A stretch of DNA of 53,296 bases, from positions 1 to 53,296 of the forward strand of contig NZ_SMJZ01000031.1 in NCBI RefSeq assembly GCF_004348345.1, read 5' to 3'. The notes beneath the pieces are model-generated. The model was not told the DNA's origin. It did not search any database and saw only the letters and a list, made by a program, of their open reading frames with translations. Below, one piece after another: positions 8,982 through 18,123 of the stretch (its first letter is position 1; the number at the start of each line of letters is the position of its first letter). The position numbers and the translations under genes are program-made. The DNA is from Nonomuraea longispora. Its GTDB lineage: Bacteria > Actinomycetota > Actinomycetes > Streptosporangiales > Streptosporangiaceae.

Positions 8982-10171
8982 CAGGTGATCGGGATCTCGA
9001 CCAGGCTCTCGATGAGGGTCCCCTCCGTGCGCCGCAGTTCCTCAGGCGGGATCGCGAGGCGCAGGGTCGCAAACCTGCGCAGCAGTGTTCCCAGCGCGGT
9101 CTCCAGCTCCACCCGAGCCAGCGCGGCGCCTACGCAGAAGTGCGGTCCGACGCTGAAGGTGAGATGGGGGTTGTCCGCGCGGGCGATGTCGAGGTCGTCG
9201 GGCCGGTGGAACACCTTCCCGTCCCAGTTCGCCGACTCCACAGCCGGGATGACGCCGGACCCCTTGGGGATCGTCACGCCCCCTACCTCGATGTCCTCGG
9301 TCACGTAGCGCAGCATGGACAACGAGCCGCTCATGAGCTTCCAGCGCAGCAGCTCCTCCACGGCGCCCGGCAGCAGCGACTCGTCGGCGCGCAGCGCCTG
9401 CACCTGGCCGGGCTCGGCAAGCAGCTTGGCCACGGTCAGTCCGAGCTGGCTGGCGGTGGTCTCGTAACCGACGAGCAGGAGCAACCGGCACCACCAGTGC
9501 AGCTCGTACTCGCTCAGCCGGGTGTCGTCCTCGTCGTGAACCTGGATCAACGCGCTGACGAGGTCGTCGGCCGGCCGTTCGCGCTTCTCCTCGATCAGCG
9601 TGCTCATGTACGCGTTCAGCTCGCCCAGCGCGCCGCGGATCTCCTCCCTGGTGTACTTGCCGGTGGACAGGAAGTGGTCCGTCCACCGGCGGAAGCGGCC
9701 CTGCTCCTCCGGCGGGACGCCCAGCAGGTCGCAGATGACGCGGATGCTCAGCGGGAACGCCAGCTCCTCCGACACGTTCACGGGCGGGGACTTGGCCGCC
9801 ATCGCCTCGACCAGCTCGTCCGTGATCTCCTGGACCCGCGGCCGTAACCGCTCCACCCGCGTCGCCGTGAACGCCTTCATCACCAGCCGCCGCACACGGG
9901 TGTGCTCCGGTGGATCAGGATCCATCTTCGAGTCCTGGAACATCATGTTGTTCTTGGACACCCTCGGGGCGTCCGGCCGGTTGAGGTTACGGCTGACCCT
10001 CGGGTCCGTCAGCACGCTCTTCACGTCGTCGTACCGCGTGACCAGGTAAGCTTCGTCGCCGCTGGGGAGGATCACCCGCTGTACGGGCGCCTGCCGGATC
10101 GTGCCCAGCTCCTTGGGGACGGCGAGCGGTCCAGGGCGGCTGAACGGGTACGGGATGGGATTGGCGCTCAC
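8978..10171 (-). CDS. Cytochrome P450 (copy 1)
   Basis: A 397-residue soluble class I bacterial P450. Visible are the I-helix motif VGYETTASQ, the ExxR motif EELLR, and the haem-binding loop FSVGPHFCVGAALAR with the cysteine thiolate. It probably hydroxylates or couples the polyketide. It starts at GTG 10171, 24 bp after the second P450, and is coupled to ferredoxin. Leu109 is encoded by the rare TTA codon (9845-9847 on the plus strand), a possible bldA control point. It is closely related to its neighbour, suggesting duplication. Confidence 0.9.
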   Translation of the reverse strand: MSANPIPYPFSRPGPLAVPKELGTIRQAPVQRVILPSGDEAYLVTRYDDVKSVLTDPRVSRNLNRPDAPRVSKNNMMFQDSKMDPDPPEHTRVRRLVMKAFTATRVERLRPRVQEITDELVEAMAAKSPPVNVSEELAFPLSIRVICDLLGVPPEEQGRFRRWTDHFLSTGKYTREEIRGALGELNAYMSTLIEEKRERPADDLVSALIQVHDEDDTRLSEYELHWWCRLLLLVGYETTASQLGLTVAKLLAEPGQVQALRADESLLPGAVEELLRWKLMSGSLSMLRYVTEDIEVGGVTIPKGSGVIPAVESANWDGKVFHRPDDLDIARADNPHLTFSVGPHFCVGAALARVELETALGTLLRRFATLRLAIPPEELRRTEGTLIESLVEIPITW

Positions 10172-10195
10172 GGCTGCCTGCCTCTCTTGAGTCGT

Positions 10196-11338
10196 TCACC
10201 ACGCGACGGGGAGCTCGCGCAGGCCCAGGTCCAGCGGGCTGTCATGGTGGCGCAGCGCGCTCGGCGGCACGGCCAGGCGCAGGGTCGGCACCTCGCGGAT
10301 CAGGGCTTCCAGCGCCACCTGCAGCTCCAGCCGGGCCAGCGCCGCCCCCATGCAGAAGTGGGGCCCGGCGCTGAAGACGAGGTGCTGGTTGTTCTTCCTG
10401 GTGATGTCCAGCCGCATCGGGTCCGGGAAGACCGACTCGTCGAGGTTGGCGGACTCCAGGATCGGGATCAGTCCGGAGCCCCGGGGGATCGTCACGCCGC
10501 CGACCTCGATGTCGTCGGTCACGTAGCGGAGCATCGACAGCGAGTGGCCGGCGATCTGGCAGCGCAACAGCTCCTCGACCGCGTCGGGGATCAGCCCCGG
10601 GTCCTCACGCAGGCGTTCGAGCTGGTCCGGATGGGTGAGCAGCAGGACGGTGCCGCTGCCGAGCTGCGTCGCCGTGGTCTCGAACCCCGCCAGCAGCAGG
10701 ATCACGCACCAGACGTGCAGCTCATGGGCGCTCAGCCTGCCGTCGTCCTCGTCGCGCACCCCGATGAGAGCGCTGATCAGGTCGTCGCCGGGGTCGCGGC
10801 GCTTGCCCTCGATCAGTTCGCCCATGTACTGCCAGGCCCCGCCCAGCGAACCGCGGAAACGTGCCTGGTCCTGCGGCGGGACGCCGAGCAGGCCGCAGAT
10901 GACCTGCAGGGTGAGCGGCACGGCGAACGCCTCGTGCAGGTCGACCGGCGGGCTCTGCTTGAGCAGGTCCGTGACCAGTTCCTCGGCGACCTGCCGCACG
11001 TGCGGGCGCAGGGCCTCCACACGGGTGGCGGTGAACGCCTTGGCCATCAGCCGCCGCATGCGGGTGTGCTCGGGCGGATCGCGATCGATCCGCGGGTTCT
11101 GGAACACCTTCGTCTTCTGCTCGGTCATGCGCGGAGCCCCCGGACGGTCCCGGTTACGGCTCACGCGGGGGTCGGAGAGCACCCGGCGGATGTCCTCGTA
11201 CCGCGTCACCAGGAACGCCTCGTCACCGCTCGGCAGGGTCACCCGGACGACCGGCTCCTCGCGCAGCGTGGCCAGCTCCACGGGCGGCTCGGCGGCGCGC
11301 GGCCAGGCGAACGGAAACCTCAGCGGCGAGGACTGCAT
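10196..11338 (-). CDS. Cytochrome P450 (copy 2)
   Basis: A 380-residue P450 with I-helix LAGFETTATQ, ExxR EELLR and haem loop FSAGPHFCMGAALAR. It shares long stretches with the P450 downstream (PSGDEAxLVTRY, SMLRYVTxDIEVGGVTIP), so the two are tandem paralogues that probably act on the same scaffold. ATG 11338 is preferred because GGGGAG lies about seven bases upstream; ATG 11353 and TTG 11356 are alternatives. It is the first gene of a minus-strand P450-P450-ferredoxin operon and divergent from a glycosyltransferase gene. Confidence 0.9.
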   Translation of the reverse strand: MQSSPLRFPFAWPRAAEPPVELATLREEPVVRVTLPSGDEAFLVTRYEDIRRVLSDPRVSRNRDRPGAPRMTEQKTKVFQNPRIDRDPPEHTRMRRLMAKAFTATRVEALRPHVRQVAEELVTDLLKQSPPVDLHEAFAVPLTLQVICGLLGVPPQDQARFRGSLGGAWQYMGELIEGKRRDPGDDLISALIGVRDEDDGRLSAHELHVWCVILLLAGFETTATQLGSGTVLLLTHPDQLERLREDPGLIPDAVEELLRCQIAGHSLSMLRYVTDDIEVGGVTIPRGSGLIPILESANLDESVFPDPMRLDITRKNNQHLVFSAGPHFCMGAALARLELQVALEALIREVPTLRLAVPPSALRHHDSPLDLGLRELPVAW

Positions 11339-11414
11339 GGATCGTCTCCCCATCAACGACGGATCACCGTGATCCCCATCGTGGTGGGAGCCGCTTGAGG
11401 GCGGGCCGAGAAGC

Positions 11415-11442
11415 GCTGGAGGTGCCGGCCCTCGCCTCCAGC
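11415..11442. promoter_or_regulatory. Inverted repeat in P450/glycosyltransferase divergent promoter region
   Basis: Perfect 8-bp arms GCTGGAGG (11415-11422) and CCTCCAGC (11435-11442) are separated by 12 bp, within the ~170-bp divergent intergenic region 11339-11507. This is a candidate operator. No strong consensus promoter was recognised around it. Confidence 0.4.
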
Positions 11443-11507
11443 CATCCTCTAACAGGCCCTGAGATGGTGAGCGCGATCACGCAGTCGTCGTCGAGGGAAG
11501 GTGGCCC

Positions 11508-12689
11508 ATGCGTGTCTTGTTCGTCACCACGAACTGGGGTTCGCACTACTACCATCTCGTCCCGCTCGTCTGGGCGATGCGCGCCACCGGCCACGAGGTG
11601 TACGTGAGCTGCGAGCCGTCCTTCGCAGAGACGATCGTGCGTTCAGGGGCGACCGCCGTTCCGACCAGCCGGGACGTCGACCAGGACGAGCTGATGAAGC
11701 GGGTGCTGGCCGATCCGCCCGACTGGCCGGACATCGCCCCTGAGGGCGTGTCCCAGGAGGAGTGGGACGGCAGCTGGCGCGCCGTCTCCCGGCGGGCTTT
11801 CCCGATGTTCGCCGAGCTCGCCGGGGAACTCGCCGGCGACGTGCTGCGGCAGACCCGGGCGTTGCGGCCCGACGTGATCGTGTACGAGCCGACCAGCTTC
11901 GTCGCGCCCCTGGTCGGCGCGGCCATGGGGATTCCCGCGGTCCGCCATGTGCTGGGGGTGGACGTCATCTACATGGCGCGTAACATCGTGCCGCCCGTGC
12001 TGCGTCCGCTCGCGGACCGGCTCGGCGTCGGCGACGTGGACATCCTCGGCCTGGCCACGATTGACAACTGCCCGCCGGCCATGCAGCTGCCGTCGCAGGT
12101 GAACCGGATCAGAACGCGGTTCGTACCGTACAACGGCTCGGGGGCGATGCCGGACTGGCTGCTCGAGCCGTCGCCCCGGCGCCGGGTGGGGGTCAGCTGG
12201 GGCCTGTGCGCCTCGGACCGCGGTCGCGGGTTCCTGGTGCCCGAGCTGGTCAAGGCGCTGTCCGAGTTCGACGTCGAGGTCGTCGTGACCCTGTCCGCCG
12301 CCGACCGCAGGAACCTGCCGGAGGGCGAACTGCCGGGCAACGCGCGGGTGGTGGAGTCGCTGCCGCTGCACCTGCTGATGCCGTCGTGCGACGCGATGCT
12401 GCACCAGAGCGGCATCAGCACGATGCTGACGGCGCTGAGCTACGGCGTGCCGCAACTCGTGCTGCCGCAGATGCCAGACGAACTCATGGAGTCGCGACCG
12501 CTCATCGCCGCCGGGGCCGGCATCGCGGTGGCCCCGGAGGCCGGGCTCGACACGATCGCCGAGCGCGCCGCCGAGCTGGTCACCGTGCCCTCCTACCGCG
12601 AGGCCGCAGGCAGGCTGCGCGAGGAGATCAGGCGGCAGCCCTCCCCCACCGAGACCGTCAAGGAGCTCGAAGCCTTCGTCCGGGGCTGA
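11508..12689 (+). CDS. GT1-family (GT-B) glycosyltransferase
   Basis: A 393-residue antibiotic-type glycosyltransferase. The N-terminal acceptor domain starts RVLFVTTNWGSHYYH, and the C-terminal nucleotide-sugar domain holds VVESLPLHLLMPSCDAMLHQSG. In most family members the diphosphate-binding segment reads HHGGxGT; here it is HQSGIST, an unusual substitution. The rest of the donor loop (GVPQLVLPQMPDE) is intact. It transfers a nucleotide-activated sugar to the aglycone in the cytosol. ATG 11508 follows GGGAAGG. It is 41 bp upstream of an O-methyltransferase and likely co-transcribed. Confidence 0.85.
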   Translation: MRVLFVTTNWGSHYYHLVPLVWAMRATGHEVYVSCEPSFAETIVRSGATAVPTSRDVDQDELMKRVLADPPDWPDIAPEGVSQEEWDGSWRAVSRRAFPMFAELAGELAGDVLRQTRALRPDVIVYEPTSFVAPLVGAAMGIPAVRHVLGVDVIYMARNIVPPVLRPLADRLGVGDVDILGLATIDNCPPAMQLPSQVNRIRTRFVPYNGSGAMPDWLLEPSPRRRVGVSWGLCASDRGRGFLVPELVKALSEFDVEVVVTLSAADRRNLPEGELPGNARVVESLPLHLLMPSCDAMLHQSGISTMLTALSYGVPQLVLPQMPDELMESRPLIAAGAGIAVAPEAGLDTIAERAAELVTVPSYREAAGRLREEIRRQPSPTETVKELEAFVRG

Positions 12690-12730
12690 ACGTCCCGAAG
12701 CCCGTCACGTCGATAGGAAGGTGCCAGCCC

Positions 12731-13756
12731 GTGATCGAATCAACCCAGCAGCCCGTCTCTCCCGCGGAGGCGGTCTTCCGACTGTCCAACGGCATGTCCG
12801 TCGCAGCCATCGTGCTGGCCGCGGCCCGCCTCCGGATCGCGGACGCGGTCGGCGACGGACCCCGGTCCGTGAGCGACATCGCGGCAAGACTCGGCGCCGA
12901 CGAGGACGCCCTGACCCGGATGTTGCGCGCGCTGGCCGCGTTCGGCATCTTCCGTCAGGTGGACCCCACCACGTACGTTCACACCGAGATGTCGCGCGCC
13001 ATGCGTACGGACCACCCGGAGCGGCTGCACGACAGGCTGATGACCGGCGGCGACTGGGGCTGGACGATGTGGGGCAGGCTCCCGGAGGCGATCCGGACCG
13101 GGGAGCGCGCCTTCGACAAGGAGTACGGCACCGACTTCTTCGCCTATCTCGATGCCGACCCGGACGCCCAGGACATGATCTACAACGGGGTGACCGCCTG
13201 GTCGGACCAGATGCTGCCGAGCATCGTGGACGCCCTCGACCTCACGGGAGTGCGCACGTTCGCCGACATGGGAGGCGGGAAGGGCGCCCTGCTCCGGCTG
13301 TTGCTCCAGCGCCACCCGCACGTCGAAGGGCTGCTGTACGAGGACGAGCGCACGCTGCGCGTGGTCATGGACGACCTCAGGACCGGTGAGCTGGCCAGCC
13401 GCTGCCGGCTGGCGTCCGGCGACTTCTTCGAGAAGGTGGAGCACGCGGCCGACCTGTATCTGTTCAAGCTGACCCTGCACATGTACGACGACGAGAAGGT
13501 CGCCAGGGCGCTGCGCAACTGCGCGGCGGCCGCGGCGGCGGGCGCACGGGTCGTCATCGCCGACCCGATGCTGACCGATCCCCCGCAACATCCGTTCGCG
13601 CCGAGCATGGACCTGCACATGCTGCTGGTCATGGGCGGGCGGGAACGCACGGAGAGCGGCTACAGGGCCGTGTTCGAGCGGGCCGGGATGCGCTTTCGCG
13701 GTGTGACACCCACCGACAGCGTGCTGTTCCTCGCGGAGGGCGAAGTGGTGGGCTGA
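12731..13756 (+). CDS. SAM-dependent O-methyltransferase (AcrIII/DmpM-type)
   Basis: A 341-residue protein with an N-terminal dimerisation/winged-helix region (~1-100) and a C-terminal Rossmann domain. The SAM motif is FADMGGGKGALL, and the acidic ribose-binding motif is YEDERT. The usual catalytic LHDW region reads LHMYDDE, so the His is kept while D-W changes. It probably methylates a phenol of the polyketide. It starts at GTG 12731, nine bases after AGGAAGG. It follows the glycosyltransferase and is convergent with the SDR at 13816. Confidence 0.85.
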   Translation: MIESTQQPVSPAEAVFRLSNGMSVAAIVLAAARLRIADAVGDGPRSVSDIAARLGADEDALTRMLRALAAFGIFRQVDPTTYVHTEMSRAMRTDHPERLHDRLMTGGDWGWTMWGRLPEAIRTGERAFDKEYGTDFFAYLDADPDAQDMIYNGVTAWSDQMLPSIVDALDLTGVRTFADMGGGKGALLRLLLQRHPHVEGLLYEDERTLRVVMDDLRTGELASRCRLASGDFFEKVEHAADLYLFKLTLHMYDDEKVARALRNCAAAAAAGARVVIADPMLTDPPQHPFAPSMDLHMLLVMGGRERTESGYRAVFERAGMRFRGVTPTDSVLFLAEGEVVG

Positions 13757-13770
13757 GTCCGCAGGTCACA

Positions 13771-13802
13771 GGGCGGGCGGCACACGCGGCCGCCCGCCCT
13801 TT
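13771..13802. terminator. Bidirectional Rho-independent terminator
   Basis: A perfect 11-bp stem, GGGCGGGCGGC (13771-13781) with GCCGCCCGCCC (13789-13799) and a 7-nt loop, is followed by TTT. It lies between two convergent genes ending at 13756 and 13816. Confidence 0.9.
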
Positions 13803-13815
13803 CATGTTCCCGATG

Positions 13816-14505
13816 TCACCAGGGGATCTTCCGCCGGCTCCGGAGGAAGACCCCCGTGGGCCCGTCGTCGGGGAGGGTCGCCGCCCAGACGACGTCCGTG
13901 GCGGCGTCCTGCGGCGTCTGCTCCGCGTCCGGATACATCCGGGTGCGCACCCTGCCGGGGTTGACGGCGTTCACCAGGACGCCACGGTCCCGGGCCTCCG
14001 CGGCGAGCAGCACCGTGACGGCGTTGAGCGCGACCTTCGACACCGCGTAGGCGGGGGCGCCCGCGAACAGGCCGTTGCTGAACGCGCCCGCGCCGCTCGA
14101 CACCATGACGATCCGGCCCCAGCCCCGCGCCAGCATGCCGGGCAGGAACGCCTGGCTCATCCGCCAGGCGCCCAGCGTGTTGACCTGGAGATGCCGCTCC
14201 ACCAGCTCGAGCGGCACCGACGCCGGCGAGGTGCCGCCGTCGAGCAGCACGCCGGCGTTGTTGACCAGGATGTCCACCGCCTTGACCTGCTCGAAGCAGC
14301 GGCGCACGCTCGCGCCGTCGGTGATGTCGAGCTCCACCGCCAGCGCGCCGTCGCCGCACGCGGCTGCGACGCGCTGGACGCCGCGCTCGTCCCGCCCGGC
14401 TGCGATCACCCGGTGCCCGAGCCCGGCGAGCGCCTCGCAGACCGCCTTTCCGATGCCGCGGCCGGCCCCCGTCACCAGTGCGGTCCTGCGGATCGGCGTG
14501 CTCAC
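13816..14505 (-). CDS. Short-chain dehydrogenase/reductase
   Basis: A 229-residue classical SDR with cofactor motif TGAGRGIGKAV, NNAG, catalytic Ser (MVSSGAG) and YAVSK (Tyr and Lys present). It should be an active NAD(P)(H) oxidoreductase acting on a keto or hydroxyl group of the polyketide or sugar. It starts at GTG 14505, overlapping the transporter stop (GTGA). It is the last gene of the ACC/radical SAM operon. Confidence 0.85.
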   Translation of the reverse strand: MSTPIRRTALVTGAGRGIGKAVCEALAGLGHRVIAAGRDERGVQRVAAACGDGALAVELDITDGASVRRCFEQVKAVDILVNNAGVLLDGGTSPASVPLELVERHLQVNTLGAWRMSQAFLPGMLARGWGRIVMVSSGAGAFSNGLFAGAPAYAVSKVALNAVTVLLAAEARDRGVLVNAVNPGRVRTRMYPDAEQTPQDAATDVVWAATLPDDGPTGVFLRSRRKIPW

Positions 14506-15986
14506 GCCGATCCGGCCCTGTCGGCGACCGGTTGCTTCGCCTCGCCCTCCGCGGTGAAGCGCAGACGGCGTCCGAAGCCGGCCACCAGGAAACCGACGCA
14601 GATGGCGAGCGCGCCGACGCCCAGGTAGTAGTACTCGTCGGGAACCACCTCGGCGATGTGGACGATCTGGCTGCTCAGCCCCGCGCCCAGGGCGCTGAAG
14701 AGCCAGACGAGACCGATCGTGCGCCCGATGAACGTCGAGGAGGTGACCTCGGCGGCGGCGGCGATCCCCACCGGGCCGATGATGACCTCGCCGCAGGCGA
14801 TCAGGAAGAACACCGACAACAGCCAGAGGGGCGACACGGTGTTCCCGCCTTCGGCCGACGCGGCGGCGCCGCACATGATGACGAAGCCGGTGCCGGCCAG
14901 GATCAGGGCCGCTCCGAACTTCATGGCCGAACTGATCTTGGCGTCGAAACGCACCCACAACCAGGCGAACACCGGCGCGGAAACCAGGATGAAGAACGGG
15001 ATCGCGGACTGGAACCAGCTGCCTGGGAGAACGAAGCCCAACAGCTCGCGCTCGGTGGAGTGCTTGGCGAAGAGGTTGAGCATCGATCCCGCCTGTCCCG
15101 CCAGCATCCAGAACAGCGAGAACGACAGCAGCAACCAGAAGAACGCGCGGAGACGCTGCCGGCCGCCGCCGTCCAGCTCCGGGTTGCGCGAGAGAAGCCG
15201 GAAGTAGAGGAACGGCACGGTCAGCGCGACCAGCCCGAAGAGGCCGATGAGGTGCATGGGGGCGAAGGTGCCGGCGACCACGTCCACCGTGATCAGGGCG
15301 GCGAGCACGACGACGGCCGTGACCCCACGGCGCAACATCTTCGCGCGCTCCTCCTCGCCGGCCGGATGCGGCGCGTGCTGACCGACCTCGCCGAAGTGGC
15401 GCGAGCCCATCGCGAACTGCGCGACACCGAACGTCATCCCGACGCCCGCGGCGGCGAAACCCCAGTGCCAGCCGAGTGTCTCCCCGAGGAAACCGACCAC
15501 CAGGGGCGCGATCAGCGCGCTGATCTGGATGCTGACGTAGAGGATGGAGAAGGAGGCCTCGCGCTTGGCCCGCTGACCGGTACCGAAGAACCCGCTGATC
15601 AGCGCGAACATGTTGGGCTTCAGCAGGCCGGTGCCCAGCGCGATCAGCACCAGGCCCGCGTAGGAGCCGACGTCTCCCGGGACGGCCATGCTGTAGTGAC
15701 CGAGCGCGATGAGCACGCCGCCCCACAACACCGCCCGCCAGGCGCCGAAGACCCGGTCGCCGAGCCATCCGCCGGGCAGGGAGAGCACGAAGACCAGGCC
15801 GATGTAGGCGCCGAACAACGCCGAGGCCTCGCCCATGGACAGTCCGAGCCCGCCCTCGTCCCTGCCGGAGGCGGCGTACAACGTGAGGATGGCCATCATC
15901 CCGTAGAAGCTGAAACGCTCCCAGATGTCGGTGAGGAAGATGGTGGTGAACCATCGCGGGTAGCCAAAAGCTGATCTTCCACTCAT
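14502..15986 (-). CDS. POT-family proton-coupled oligopeptide transporter
   Basis: A 494-residue membrane protein with about twelve to fourteen spans. The POT/PTR2 signatures are FYGMMAILTLY with an upstream ExxERFSFYG-like IWERFSFYG, and GTGLLKPNMFALISGFFG. Such proteins import di- and tripeptides with protons. ATG 15986 is chosen for its GGAG site; codons further upstream are in frame but lack one. It is unusual inside a polyketide operon, since no peptide-building gene is present. It might move the product or a precursor, but that is a guess. Confidence 0.85.
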   Translation of the reverse strand: MSGRSAFGYPRWFTTIFLTDIWERFSFYGMMAILTLYAASGRDEGGLGLSMGEASALFGAYIGLVFVLSLPGGWLGDRVFGAWRAVLWGGVLIALGHYSMAVPGDVGSYAGLVLIALGTGLLKPNMFALISGFFGTGQRAKREASFSILYVSIQISALIAPLVVGFLGETLGWHWGFAAAGVGMTFGVAQFAMGSRHFGEVGQHAPHPAGEEERAKMLRRGVTAVVVLAALITVDVVAGTFAPMHLIGLFGLVALTVPFLYFRLLSRNPELDGGGRQRLRAFFWLLLSFSLFWMLAGQAGSMLNLFAKHSTERELLGFVLPGSWFQSAIPFFILVSAPVFAWLWVRFDAKISSAMKFGAALILAGTGFVIMCGAAASAEGGNTVSPLWLLSVFFLIACGEVIIGPVGIAAAAEVTSSTFIGRTIGLVWLFSALGAGLSSQIVHIAEVVPDEYYYLGVGALAICVGFLVAGFGRRLRFTAEGEAKQPVADRAGSA

Positions 15987-16062
15987 GTCGCGCTCCAGGC
16001 GGCAATCGAGGAGCATGCTCCTCATGATCTTGAAGCGGGTCTGACGACCCCTGTTCAGCGGC

Positions 16063-18081
16063 TCACGAGCAGCCGCCGTGCTCCCGCAGGATGGGCAGGA
16101 GCCGGTTCGGCTCGGTGGGGAGGAGGTCCGGTCCGGCGTCCTCGGCGGCCATGGTCGCGGTCTTGGCAGCCGTCACCTGGTCCAGGGTCGTGCCCATGAA
16201 GTAGACGATCTCCTCGTGGTTCGTCGTCTCGGCGAAGCTCTCGAACCCCGTCTTGTAGTAGAGATCCACCCGCGTCGGAAGCGGTGACAGATCCGGGTCA
16301 CGGCCCGCGCGCAACTCGGCCACGATCTGCGGCACCGGGAAGCCCAGTTCGACCCCTCTGCGCAGGTGGTAGCGCTCGCCCTCCACCTCGACCAGGGGCG
16401 GCGGCGGAGCCGTACGGCGCTCGCCCTCCTTGTGGTAGACCGGCAGGGTGAGCAGGTCGTACCTGAAGATCTCGTCGAGCAGGGCGGCGGTTCCGCCGGG
16501 CAGCGTCGGGCTCATCGACTCGGCCCACCACCGTCCCAGCAGGTCGCGGGCGTCCTCGCTGCCGTAGAGGTAACCGAGGGCGGGACCGTACGCCTGCTGG
16601 TCGGCGGCGGCCAGGGCCTGCGCCGTCAGCAGCGGCGCCGCCCGCGGGTCGTCGCTCTTCTCCACCCACGACTCGAAGTCACGCAGGATCTGGGACTGGG
16701 TCAGGCCGGCCAGCCTCAACGCCGGAACCCAGATGTTGCGCAGCACCATGTACTCCGCCATGATCCGCGCCCAGTACAGGAAGCGCTGCATGCGCTCGTT
16801 CTCTTCGAACGTCATCGTGTTGTGGCTGAGCACGTACTCGAAGTCGTCCGTGTCACCGCGGACGGAGACGATGCCGTATTGCGCCTTCTTCTCCGAGTAC
16901 TCGGTGTTGGGCAACATCAGGAGCGGATAGACGGCGATGCGCGAGACCTTGCGGGCCAGGCGGTCGTAGCCCTCGAAGAAGGAGTCGATCGTCTCGCCCG
17001 GCGCTCCCCACAGCAGCTCGGCGTAGCATTCGAGGCCCTCTTCGCTCAACCAGGCGACGAGGTCCTCCCACGCGTTGACCTTCATGTTCTTCCGGTTCAT
17101 CTCGCCCAGGGCGGTGTCACTCAGCGTCTGCAGGGCGAGGGTGAAGGAGCTGCGCAGCCCGGCCTGCTTCATCTTCCGCACGATGGAGTAGAAGACCTTG
17201 GACTTGTTCTTCGCCCACGAGCTCTCCAGAGCCTTCGGATAGCCGTACCGCCCGCGGATCTCGATCAGGTCGTCGACGAACTCCTCGTCGATGGGCAGCA
17301 GGCCGAAGTTGGCGTCGCACAACGCGATCGTGTGCACGTTGAGCTTGGCGAGGAGCTCCAGCTCCTCCCGCAGCCGGTGCCTGGAGAACGCCCGCACGCG
17401 TTGCCCGGTCGCGCCGCCCCAGTAACAGAACGAACACTTGTACGGGCAGCCGCGGTTGGTCTCCATCAGCGCCACGTCGTAGCGGAATCCGCCGTCGTCG
17501 CCGGTCAGTTCGATGGCCCCGGTGAGGATCGGCGACGGGATGATGTCGAGGTCACTGATCCGTTCCCGTTCCGCCGTCGTCACCGTGGCGCCGGACACGT
17601 CGCGAAAGGAGATTCCGGAGATCGCGTGGAGGTCGTGCCGCGAGCGGCCGTCCAGGCAGGCGCCGAGCAGGTCGCGGAAGACGAGCTCGCCCTCGCCGTT
17701 GACGATGACGTCGACGTCCGGGAACATGCCGAAGACGCGGTCGGCCTGGTTGGCCACGTGCGTCCCGCCGAAGATGATCCAGCCGTCGGGGTTCAGCTGT
17801 CTGAAGGTCTCCGCGAGCGTGCCGAAGGCCCGGTAGTTCCAGCCCAGGACCGAGCAGGCGAGAATATCCGGCATCTCTCCCCTGAACAGGTCGGCGGCCA
17901 TGACGGGCAGCGTCACCGCGCCTCGGTAGTTGCAGATTCTGATATCTGCCCCAGCCGCTATCCGGGGCTCGGACAAAGCCGTGGACTTAAGATATCCAGC
18001 GGCCAGCGGCATGGACTCGTACGGCATGTCCCAGACGCCTTGCTGAAGAATGTTGACGACGATCCGGCCATCGGCTTGCAT
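16063..18081 (-). CDS. Cobalamin-binding radical SAM C-methyltransferase-like enzyme
   Basis: A 672-residue protein. Residues ~1-160 form a B12-binding-like Rossmann domain (IIFGGTHVANQ, VIVNGEGE). Residues ~195-430 are a radical SAM barrel with the 4Fe-4S motif C212-x3-C216-x2-C219 (RGCPYKCSFCYWG). The C-terminal ~230 residues are helical and typical of class B methylases. These enzymes use methylcobalamin and SAM to methylate unactivated carbon or, in some cases, do other radical chemistry. The closest remembered type is the KedN5-like group in natural-product clusters. GGGAGA precedes ATG 18081. Its position after accC suggests a substrate made in this pathway. Confidence 0.85.
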   Translation of the reverse strand: MQADGRIVVNILQQGVWDMPYESMPLAAGYLKSTALSEPRIAAGADIRICNYRGAVTLPVMAADLFRGEMPDILACSVLGWNYRAFGTLAETFRQLNPDGWIIFGGTHVANQADRVFGMFPDVDVIVNGEGELVFRDLLGACLDGRSRHDLHAISGISFRDVSGATVTTAERERISDLDIIPSPILTGAIELTGDDGGFRYDVALMETNRGCPYKCSFCYWGGATGQRVRAFSRHRLREELELLAKLNVHTIALCDANFGLLPIDEEFVDDLIEIRGRYGYPKALESSWAKNKSKVFYSIVRKMKQAGLRSSFTLALQTLSDTALGEMNRKNMKVNAWEDLVAWLSEEGLECYAELLWGAPGETIDSFFEGYDRLARKVSRIAVYPLLMLPNTEYSEKKAQYGIVSVRGDTDDFEYVLSHNTMTFEENERMQRFLYWARIMAEYMVLRNIWVPALRLAGLTQSQILRDFESWVEKSDDPRAAPLLTAQALAAADQQAYGPALGYLYGSEDARDLLGRWWAESMSPTLPGGTAALLDEIFRYDLLTLPVYHKEGERRTAPPPPLVEVEGERYHLRRGVELGFPVPQIVAELRAGRDPDLSPLPTRVDLYYKTGFESFAETTNHEEIVYFMGTTLDQVTAAKTATMAAEDAGPDLLPTEPNRLLPILREHGGCS

Positions 18082-18123
18082 GTAGATCTCCCATCGCGAT
18101 CTACTAAATCCCGAACAGTCCCA

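Noticed and set aside
14506..16005. Apparent fusion of the SDR with a long upstream minus-strand frame
   Set aside because: The upstream part is the out-of-frame shadow of the POT transporter. The SDR has its own GTG start overlapping the transporter stop.
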